Assembly (NCBI GenBank): GCA_003136915.1 | Contig: PLEB01000424.1 | Span: forward strand, 5,523-11,248 | DNA: 5,726 nt | Reading direction: 5' to 3' | Source of the DNA: Chitinophagaceae bacterium | GTDB taxonomy: Bacteria > Bacteroidota > Bacteroidia > Chitinophagales > Chitinophagaceae | In this document: positions 1 through 5,726 of the stretch, one piece after another | Layout of the letters: each line of letters opens with the position of its first letter | How positions within the stretch are numbered: the first letter of the stretch is position 1 | Translations under genes and position numbers: made by a program | Notes under the pieces: generated by a model | Told to the model about the DNA's origin: nothing | Seen by the model: only the letters and a program-made list of their open reading frames with translations | Database searches by the model: none

Positions 1-1482
1 AATCAGAATTTCAACGCGCAGTCAACTAATCTGTCTACTTACGCCCGTGGATATTATGACCTGGGTGTGGGCTTAACGCAGGCAGTCAATTCAGGTTATT
101 CGGCCAGTGAACTGGAATCGTTCATGGGCAGGATCAACTACTCTTATAAGGAAAAATACCTTCTTACGGCAAGTATCAGGGACGACGGTTCCTCCAGATT
201 AACGAAGAAATACAGCACGTTCCCCTCTGTGGCGGTGGGTTGGCTCATGTCCAAAGAAAAATTCATGGCGAATTCAAAAGTTTTTTCTTCCTTAAAACTC
301 AGGGGCAGCTATGGAGAAACGGGCAATCAGGGAGTGCCGCCCTATTCATCCATCCCGGTGATCAATACGAGTAACGTGGGTTATTATTTTGATGGATCAT
401 CACTCTCCATCAGTACTCCGCTCGGGCCTCCGGTTTCGACCAATCTGGTTTGGGAAACCACTTTACAAACCAATGTCGGCGTGGACGCAGGATTTTTAAA
501 TAACCGCCTGGCGTTTACAATTGAAGCCTATAACAAAAAAATCTCAAATCTATTATTTAGCTACCAAACACCAGCCTATCTGGGCGGCGGCAGCTATCAG
601 AGGAATATTGGCAGCCTCCAAAACAGGGGTATCGAACTCGGGATTTCCGGAACGCCCCTTGCGCCTAATCCTGGTGGTTTAAATTGGAACACCTTTTTTG
701 AAATATCGTTCAACGACAATAAGGTGTTAAATCTGAATGGTCTGGATAATGTGATCATCAGTGGAATCGGCCAGCCGCAGGCGAATATTTCAATTCTGAA
801 AGTTGGCAAGCCGCTGGGGGAATTTACAGGATACAAATTCCTGGGAACCTGGAAAACAGCTGAAGCTACCGAAGCCGCAAAATATGGCAGCAAACCAGGG
901 GATGCAAAATTCCTGGATGTAGATGGTAATGGTACCATTAATGAGAATGATTATGTCCCCATCGGAAACGGAATACCTAAATCCACCTGGGGCTTTATCA
1001 ATGATTTTAGCTACAAAAATTTCAACCTCAGCTTTATGTTTTCCGGACAGGAGGGATCACAAATATATTCTCAAACGATAGCGTATACATGGGGTCAGGC
1101 TCCGGGAGTACGCAATGCGACTAACTCGGATGCGACCAAAATGTGGACCGCTAAAAATGAAACGGATATTCCTGATTTTAGCACAACGGGCAGCCCCAAT
1201 GGCGGATTTCCTACAAACACCAGCCGGTTTGTGTACAATGCAAATTTTGTAAAACTCAAAAATTTGTCGCTGACATATAGTATTCCGCAAAGTGTTTTGG
1301 GCAATGCAAAAATCCGCAGTGTGGATGTGTATGTGAGTGGCCAGAATTTATTTACGATCACCAAGTATCCGGGGTATGATCCGGAATTGACTAATGCACA
1401 ATCTGCCCAGACGCAAGGCGTGGAAATGGGAGTCATTCCAAACCCGAGAACTTATACGCTGGGACTCAGGGTCGGATTTTAA
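1..1482 (+). CDS. SusC/RagA-like TonB-dependent outer-membrane transporter, C-terminal half (5' partial)
   Basis: The reading frame is open from the first base and ends with TAA at 1480-1482, giving 493 residues. SusC proteins are usually around 1000 residues, so the signal peptide, carboxypeptidase-like domain, plug and first barrel strands lie before the window. Family marks, in partial numbering, are the strand motif GRINYSYKEKYLL (43-55), FPSVAVGW (74-81), LKLRGSYGETGNQG (98-111), FVKLKNLSLTYSIP (416-429), GQNLFTITKYPGYDPE (447-462) and the ending TYTLGLRVGF. The terminal Phe is the usual outer-membrane barrel assembly signal. A calcium-loop-like motif, DVDGNGTINEND, lies at 306-317 in an extracellular-type loop. 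In this family the barrel imports oligosaccharides using TonB energy and is capped by a SusD partner, which is the next gene, 48 nt downstream with no terminator between them. Any GTG or ATG start inside the window would be an artefact of the truncation. Family assignment is very secure; the substrate is unknown. Confidence 0.97.
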   Translation, partial: NQNFNAQSTNLSTYARGYYDLGVGLTQAVNSGYSASELESFMGRINYSYKEKYLLTASIRDDGSSRLTKKYSTFPSVAVGWLMSKEKFMANSKVFSSLKLRGSYGETGNQGVPPYSSIPVINTSNVGYYFDGSSLSISTPLGPPVSTNLVWETTLQTNVGVDAGFLNNRLAFTIEAYNKKISNLLFSYQTPAYLGGGSYQRNIGSLQNRGIELGISGTPLAPNPGGLNWNTFFEISFNDNKVLNLNGLDNVIISGIGQPQANISILKVGKPLGEFTGYKFLGTWKTAEATEAAKYGSKPGDAKFLDVDGNGTINENDYVPIGNGIPKSTWGFINDFSYKNFNLSFMFSGQEGSQIYSQTIAYTWGQAPGVRNATNSDATKMWTAKNETDIPDFSTTGSPNGGFPTNTSRFVYNANFVKLKNLSLTYSIPQSVLGNAKIRSVDVYVSGQNLFTITKYPGYDPELTNAQSAQTQGVEMGVIPNPRTYTLGLRVGF

Positions 1483-1530
1483 CCATTCATCAATTGACAA
1501 ATGCTACTTTTTATATTAAAAATTACTAAA

Positions 1531-3075
1531 ATGAAAATGAAAATCCTGATACCACTTCTATTCCTGGTGTTGATGGCCTTCCTGGGATGTTCGAAACTCA
1601 AAGAGGATCCCAAAGCGACATTGACGCCAGCAACTTATTTCCAAACGCAATCAGATCTGGACGCATCGGTTGCGGCCATTTATCAGCAATTGGTTGAAGA
1701 TGGTGCTTATGCCTTTGATTTCCATCTGTATTCTTATTTTGGTTCAGATGACCTCACGGCAGATCCGAACCTGGCTAAAGGGGATCAGCGTAGTTTTGAT
1801 GAATTGAATGGGAGCAGCGGAAATGGCTCCATTGCCCACAGCCAGTGGGGTACTCCCTGGGCGGCCATATACCAGAGTAACAATGTGATACAGAATTATA
1901 GTAAAGTGGTCGGTGACCCGGCCGCAATAAATGGCGCAGCAGGCCAGGCTTATTTTATAAGAGGCTGGAGTTATTATATGCTGGTCAGGACATTTGGCCC
2001 TGTGCCCGTAATCACTACCCAGGTTCCAGCTGACTATAGGCCTGCGAGAGATTCAATCGCCACAGTTTATGCAACTGTAATCAGCGATCTGCAAACGGCC
2101 ATCACCCTGCTTCCCACCAGTTTTCCGGGAGCACCGGGGAAAGCTACACAGAATGCGGCCAGATCTCTTTTGGCTGATGTTTATCTGACCATGGCAACCT
2201 GGCCACTGAACCAGGCCAGTAACTATGCGTTAGCAGCAGCTGAAGCCGACTCTGTTATCCTGTCCGGCCAATACACCCTCGTTCCCGATTACGGAACGGT
2301 GTTCACTACGAATAATAATTCAGAGTCCATTTTCGGTTTGGAGTTTAATGTCCCTGGTGGAAATCCTGACCGCTTTTACGGAGATTGTTCTATGCCCTGG
2401 GAAGAATATGGGTTGGATGGGAATTTCGGTTGGGAAGAATTCTATCCCGAAATCAATTTTTACAAAGCCGCTCCGGTCTGCAAAAGAACAGACGAAGAGT
2501 TCTATACAACGCTTAAACTTATCCAGCCGGATAAAAGCTTTCTCCTGGTTCCTTATAATTCAGTTAAGACAAGGAATCAACATCCTTTCTATAGGAAATT
2601 CAGGAGCGGTGTGGTAAACGACGGACCTATAGGCTGTCAGGAAACAGATTCTATCCTCTTCCAAATGAATCCAAGCACGAACAAGACAAACGATGTAATG
2701 CGGTATCCGGAGGTATTGTTGGATTATGCCGAGGCTTCTGATATGGCAGCAAGCGGACCTACCGCCCAATCATACTCAGCCATTAACCTGGTGAGGACGC
2801 GCGCAGGTGAGCCGGCTCTGACACCTGGTCTTTCTGCTATAGCATTCAGGGATTCTGTAGTATTTGAAAGAGCCTATGAGTTAGCGGCAGAATGGGGAGC
2901 AAGATGGTTTGATATTGTACGTCTTCAATTGCTTCCGCAGGTGGTTGCCGCCAGAAACCCTCTGGAAAATCCGATAAGTCTCGGTGGTAATAATATTCAA
3001 ACAAGGTATTATTGCCCTATCCCAATAGATGAGATGCTGAAAAACCCGCAATGGACGCAGAATCCAGGATACTGA
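1531..3075 (+). CDS. SusD/RagB-like nutrient-binding outer-membrane lipoprotein
   Basis: This is a complete 514-residue SusD-family glycan-binding lipoprotein, of ordinary family length. I chose the ATG at 1531 because it gives a compact lipoprotein signal peptide: MKMK, a hydrophobic stretch, then FLGC with the lipidated Cys at residue 20. ATGs at 1501 and 1537 are also in frame; 1501 would add ten residues ahead of the signal. None has a convincing ribosome binding site, which is normal in Bacteroidota. Family motifs are W-x-x-I-Y-x-S-N-N-V near 110-120, the core helix block 138-162 (FIRGWSYYMLVRTFGPVPV), ARSLLADVYLT (210-220), RYPEVLLDYAEA (391-402), INLVRTRAGE (418-427), ELAAEWGARWFDIVR (450-464) and the C-terminal PIPIDEMLKNPQWTQNPGY. 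In this family the protein sits on the outer face of the outer membrane as a hinged lid on its SusC partner, encoded just upstream. The ligand cannot be read from the sequence. A strong terminator follows closely. Confidence 0.96.
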   Translation: MKMKILIPLLFLVLMAFLGCSKLKEDPKATLTPATYFQTQSDLDASVAAIYQQLVEDGAYAFDFHLYSYFGSDDLTADPNLAKGDQRSFDELNGSSGNGSIAHSQWGTPWAAIYQSNNVIQNYSKVVGDPAAINGAAGQAYFIRGWSYYMLVRTFGPVPVITTQVPADYRPARDSIATVYATVISDLQTAITLLPTSFPGAPGKATQNAARSLLADVYLTMATWPLNQASNYALAAAEADSVILSGQYTLVPDYGTVFTTNNNSESIFGLEFNVPGGNPDRFYGDCSMPWEEYGLDGNFGWEEFYPEINFYKAAPVCKRTDEEFYTTLKLIQPDKSFLLVPYNSVKTRNQHPFYRKFRSGVVNDGPIGCQETDSILFQMNPSTNKTNDVMRYPEVLLDYAEASDMAASGPTAQSYSAINLVRTRAGEPALTPGLSAIAFRDSVVFERAYELAAEWGARWFDIVRLQLLPQVVAARNPLENPISLGGNNIQTRYYCPIPIDEMLKNPQWTQNPGY

Positions 3076-3092
3076 TATTCAGATACCGCGAT

Positions 3093-3129
3093 AGAAGTTT
3101 AACCATGCCTGGCATGGTTAAACTTTTTT
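3093..3129 (+). terminator. Strong rho-independent terminator after the SusD gene
   Basis: A perfect 15-nt inverted repeat has arms AAGTTTAACCATGCC (3095-3109) and GGCATGGTTAAACTT (3111-3125) around a single T at 3110, so the folded hairpin has about 14 pairs and a 3-nt loop. G-U and A-U pairs at 3094/3126 and 3093/3127 could extend it. Six T follow at 3124-3129, partly inside the right arm. The opposite strand has no T run after the stem, so the element works for + strand transcription only. It begins 17 nt after the SusD stop and about 75 nt before the GH92 start, so it can end or attenuate the SusC-SusD transcript before the enzyme genes. Confidence 0.88.
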
Positions 3130-3203
3130 AATAATTGGACTAAATCCATACCCTTTATCGGATTATGGAGGTAGGCATATTGCAGTTCCAAAATTTTATT
3201 TTA

Positions 3204-5492
3204 ATGATTAAACATCTGCCTTGCAGGCGATCTGTTATTTTACTGTTTCAGATCGCCTTGTTTTTTAGCGCCAAAGGCAATCCGTACTTTTCTGGTGATA
3301 CTTCAGCCCCGGAGAATAAGCTACTTAAATATATAGACCCCACAATCGGGAATGTTGCTCAGTTGCTTGAGCCCACACGTCCGACAGCATATCTCCCAAA
3401 TCAGGTGATCAGGGTCTATCCGATCCGGAAGGATTATCTGGATGATGAGATTTCCGGTTTTCCTCTAACTGCCGTTTCACATCGCCTGGGTACGGTCTTT
3501 TGCATTAAACCATCCATTTATCCAATCGCTCCCGATAGCTGGGATCAGAAAATGCCATATGATCAGGACCTTGAAATTACCAGACCCTGGTACTATTCTA
3601 CCTATTTACTCGATGAGGATATAACAGTTGAATTTTCGCCCTCAAAGAAAACAGGCATCTTCCGGTTTACTTTCCCTCAGGGAAAACAAAGAGCCGTTTT
3701 AATGAATACCTGCAATGACGGCGAAGCTTCTCTGCAAATTAAATCCGGAAATGAAATATCGGGTATGGAGACCTGGCATGGGGATGTCAAAATTTACATG
3801 TATGGCGTTTTTAACGCTTATGGAAAAGGCGGACTCGTTAAAAATAAAGAGTTAAAAGCGGTACAAAGCATTTCTGGTAAATCAGCCAGGGTCTATATTG
3901 ATTTACCCGCCGGATGTGACACTATTGAATTCAGGTACGCCATCAGTTTTGTCAGCGAAAAACAAGCTGAGATCAATTACGAAAAAGAAATAAGTAAGAA
4001 AAGTTTCTCAGAAGTGGAAAATGATGCCGAAGAAATATGGTCGGACCTGCTGTCCCAGATCCAGGTTGAAGGAGGTACGGAAAGCCAAAAAAGATCTTTC
4101 TATACTGCCTTGTACAGGTGCCATGAAAGAATGGTTGATATCACAGAAGACTCATTTTATTATAGTGGTTTCAATAACAAAATCAATAAGGCTGACAGAC
4201 CATTTTATGTTGATGACTGGTCCTGGGATACTTACCTCGCATTACATCCACTCAGAATGATATTGCATCCTGCTCAGGAGGAGGATATGCTTCAGTCATA
4301 TGTTCGAATGTTTGAGCAAAGCAAATGGATGCCCACATTTCCACTGCTGTTCGGCGACTATGCCTGTATGAATGGCTTTCATTCCTCCATTGTATTTCTG
4401 GACGCATATAGAAAAGGACTCAGGAAATTTGATGTTCAGACTGCATACGAGGGCATGAGAAAGAATGCTGTTTCCGCCACAATGCTTCCCTGGCGCAATG
4501 GAGAGAAAACAATCCTTGATGATTTTTATCAGTCTCACGGATATTTCCCTGCCTTACCTCCCGGTACAAAAGAAAATGTAAAACTGGTACATCCATTTGA
4601 AAAACGGCAGGCAGTCGCTGTCACACTGGGCGCTTCCTATGATGACTGGGCTACAGCCCAGTTAGCAAAAGATTTGGGGAAAATGAGTGACTTCACACTC
4701 TTTGAAAAACGGAGTAAGAATTACGTTAACCTTTGGAATAAAGAGCAAATGTTTTTTTTACCGAAGGATGATAAAGGGGAATGGATTAATATAGATCCGG
4801 TCTTTGACGGAGGTATGGGAGGAAGGGATTATTTTGATGAAAACAATGGCTGGACTTATTTATGGCAGGTTCAGGAAGATATCCCGGGCCTCATTTCTCT
4901 GATGGGGGGTAAACAGGCATTCGAAGACAGGCTGGACAGATTGTTCCGGGAAGACCTGGGCCGGTCGAAGTATGTTTACTGGAATAAATTCCCCGATGCA
5001 ACTGCGCTGGTAGGTCAATATTCTATGGGAAACGAACCAAGCTTCCACATTCCATATTTATATAATTATACAAATTCGCCATGGAAGACACAACAGAAAA
5101 TACGGCTGCTTTTATCCTCATGGTTCAAAGACGATATTTTTGGCATACCTGGAGATGAGGACGGCGGAGGCATGTCTGCGTTCGTAGTTTTTTCATCTAT
5201 GGGATTTTATCCCATAACGCCGGGCATACCAATTTATACAATCGGAAGTCCGGTATTCAGTAAAGTAACTATTTCCCTGGAAAATGGTAAGCAGTTTACC
5301 ATTATTGCGAATCACTGTTCGGACATCAACAAATACATCCAAAGTAGTCGTATGAACGGTGTACAACTGAATACACCCTGGTTCACTCATGAACAGCTGG
5401 TAAACGGTGGAGTCCTGGAATTAGAAATGGGGCCTAAGCCAAATAAAAAATGGGGTATTGAAGGAGATATTCCCGATGTGACTATTAAATGA
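3204..5492 (+). CDS. Secreted GH92-family glycoside hydrolase (putative calcium-dependent exo-alpha-mannosidase), divergent subclass
   Basis: This 762-residue protein has the GH92 architecture: an N-terminal beta-sandwich (about 43-275) and a C-terminal alpha/alpha barrel (about 285-740). The family removes terminal alpha-mannose with inversion and needs calcium. From the ATG at 3204 there is a clear signal peptide (KH..RR, then a hydrophobic core to about residue 25), so it is exported. An ATG at 3165, and a TTG at 3180 placed 8 nt after GGAGG, are in frame but give a poorer leader. Barrel motifs are DDWSWDTY (337-344), ENNGWTYLW (546-554), GNEPSFH (609-615), GDEDGGGMSAF (650-660) and SSMGFYPITPG (664-674). 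By recalled comparison with the characterised enzyme BT3990, Glu546 would be the general acid and Asp651/Asp653 the base pair; their spacing is close to the 109-111 residues I remember there. The usual glycine-rich N-terminal motif is replaced by YIDPTIGNVAQLLEPTRPTA, and GNEPSHH reads GNEPSFH, so linkage specificity may differ from classic alpha-1,2-mannosidases. The next gene overlaps its stop codon. Confidence 0.93.
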   Translation: MIKHLPCRRSVILLFQIALFFSAKGNPYFSGDTSAPENKLLKYIDPTIGNVAQLLEPTRPTAYLPNQVIRVYPIRKDYLDDEISGFPLTAVSHRLGTVFCIKPSIYPIAPDSWDQKMPYDQDLEITRPWYYSTYLLDEDITVEFSPSKKTGIFRFTFPQGKQRAVLMNTCNDGEASLQIKSGNEISGMETWHGDVKIYMYGVFNAYGKGGLVKNKELKAVQSISGKSARVYIDLPAGCDTIEFRYAISFVSEKQAEINYEKEISKKSFSEVENDAEEIWSDLLSQIQVEGGTESQKRSFYTALYRCHERMVDITEDSFYYSGFNNKINKADRPFYVDDWSWDTYLALHPLRMILHPAQEEDMLQSYVRMFEQSKWMPTFPLLFGDYACMNGFHSSIVFLDAYRKGLRKFDVQTAYEGMRKNAVSATMLPWRNGEKTILDDFYQSHGYFPALPPGTKENVKLVHPFEKRQAVAVTLGASYDDWATAQLAKDLGKMSDFTLFEKRSKNYVNLWNKEQMFFLPKDDKGEWINIDPVFDGGMGGRDYFDENNGWTYLWQVQEDIPGLISLMGGKQAFEDRLDRLFREDLGRSKYVYWNKFPDATALVGQYSMGNEPSFHIPYLYNYTNSPWKTQQKIRLLLSSWFKDDIFGIPGDEDGGGMSAFVVFSSMGFYPITPGIPIYTIGSPVFSKVTISLENGKQFTIIANHCSDINKYIQSSRMNGVQLNTPWFTHEQLVNGGVLELEMGPKPNKKWGIEGDIPDVTIK
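5489..5492 (+). other. ATGA stop/start overlap between the GH92 and GH71/99-like genes
   Basis: The TGA that ends the GH92 gene (5490-5492) shares bases with an ATG at 5489-5491 that opens the next reading frame. No Shine-Dalgarno sequence lies at the right distance, so translation of the second gene is probably coupled to that of the first. A second in-frame ATG at 5498 would remove the overlap but still leave the genes only 5 nt apart. Confidence 0.7.
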
Positions 5493-5726
5493 GCCATATG
5501 TTAAAAAGTCAAATTTTGGTTTTGGCGGGAAGTTTCCTGATGACAATTGGGAGGGCACAGCAGAAATATAGTCCGGGTTCATCCTTTAAAAGTTACAAAG
5601 GCCTGATTATGGCCGGGTATCAGGGATGGTTCAATGCCCCATCTGACGGGGCGCAGATGGGATGGAATCATTATGCAACGAAAGGACGATTTGAACCTGG
5701 ATATTGTAAAGTAGATTTTTGGCCCG
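5489..5726 (+). CDS. Secreted GH71/GH99-like glycoside hydrolase, N-terminal fragment (3' partial)
   Basis: The first 79 codons of a gene run off the end of the window. Residues 1-24 form a signal peptide (MSHMLKSQ, a hydrophobic core, then a likely cleavage in GRA|QQ), so the product is exported. The mature part begins with SYKGLIMAGYQGWFNAPSDG, followed by GWNHY and FEPGYCKVDFWP. I recognise this block as the first strand and loop of Bacteroidota proteins labelled GH71/GH99-like, which are TIM-barrel enzymes. GH99 proper contains endo-acting alpha-mannanases and endo-alpha-mannosidases. The catalytic glutamates of that fold would lie beyond the window, so activity cannot be judged here. The start may be 5489 or the ATG at 5498, which gives MLKSQ and a slightly tidier leader. 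The overlap with the GH92 gene implies co-expression and a joint role, plausibly endo-cleavage paired with exo-trimming of an alpha-mannoside. The family label rests on remembered sequence similarity only. Confidence 0.8.
   Translation, partial: MSHMLKSQILVLAGSFLMTIGRAQQKYSPGSSFKSYKGLIMAGYQGWFNAPSDGAQMGWNHYATKGRFEPGYCKVDFWP

Noticed and set aside
597..1436. Minus-strand open frames of 77-113 codons opposite the SusC gene
   Set aside because: They lie wholly inside a well-supported coding region, overlap each other in different frames, show no recognisable motifs, and are rich in residues expected from antisense reading.
1483..1530. Regulatory element or small gene between the SusC and SusD genes
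   Set aside because: The 48 nt are AT-rich with no inverted repeat, T tract or promoter pattern. This is an ordinary intra-operon gap.
3131..3160. Possible Bacteroidota promoter between the terminator and the GH92 gene (TTGG at 3135-3138 and TACCCTTTA at 3149-3157)
   Set aside because: The Bacteroidota pattern is TTTG or TTG near -33 and TA-N2-TTTG near -7. Here the TA-to-TTT spacing is one base too long, the final G is missing, and the two elements are about 10 nt apart instead of about 20.
4021..4538. Short open frames on both strands inside the GH92 gene
   Set aside because: They overlap conserved GH92 barrel sequence in other frames and have no start context or family resemblance of their own.
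5461..5467. AAGGAGA as a ribosome binding site for the GH71/99-like gene
   Set aside because: It lies 21 nt before the ATG at 5489 and 30 nt before the one at 5498, which is too far, and it is explained as GH92 coding sequence.
1..5726. An undescribed defence, mobile or RNA-based system
   Set aside because: All coding sequence is explained by a SusC/SusD pair and two hydrolases. There are no direct repeats, integrase or transposase motifs, tRNA-like folds or CRISPR-like arrays.

Overview
The window looks like part of a polysaccharide utilization locus (PUL) of a Bacteroidota bacterium. The evidence is a SusC-type TonB-dependent transporter followed directly by a SusD-type surface lipoprotein, then secreted glycoside hydrolases, with AT-rich translation starts that lack a Shine-Dalgarno sequence. 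The moderate base composition and the style of the SusC/SusD proteins fit an environmental genus of the Cytophagales, Sphingobacteriales or Chitinophagales type, but the genus cannot be fixed from this sequence.

Layout, all on the + strand: (1) 1-1482, the C-terminal half of a SusC-like outer-membrane transporter, whose 5' part lies before the window; (2) 1531-3075, a complete SusD/RagB-like lipoprotein; (3) 3093-3129, a strong intrinsic terminator with a near-perfect 15-nt inverted repeat followed by six T; (4) 3204-5492, a complete secreted GH92-type enzyme (a family of calcium-dependent exo-alpha-mannosidases) of a subclass with a divergent N-terminal domain; (5) 5489-5726, the first 79 codons of a secreted GH71/GH99-like protein, which overlaps the GH92 stop codon by ATGA and runs off the window.

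Inferred working: the SusD lipoprotein captures an oligosaccharide at the cell surface and the SusC barrel imports it with TonB energy. The two exported hydrolases trim the glycan at the surface or in the periplasm. GH92 with a GH99-like partner suggests an alpha-mannose-containing glycan (yeast or fungal alpha-mannan, high-mannose N-glycan, or a related heteroglycan), but the substrate is an inference from family membership. The terminator after the SusD gene probably makes the transporter pair more abundant than the enzymes, or separates two transcription units. No RNA genes, mobile elements or CRISPR arrays were seen. No gene-free stretch exceeds 130 bases.
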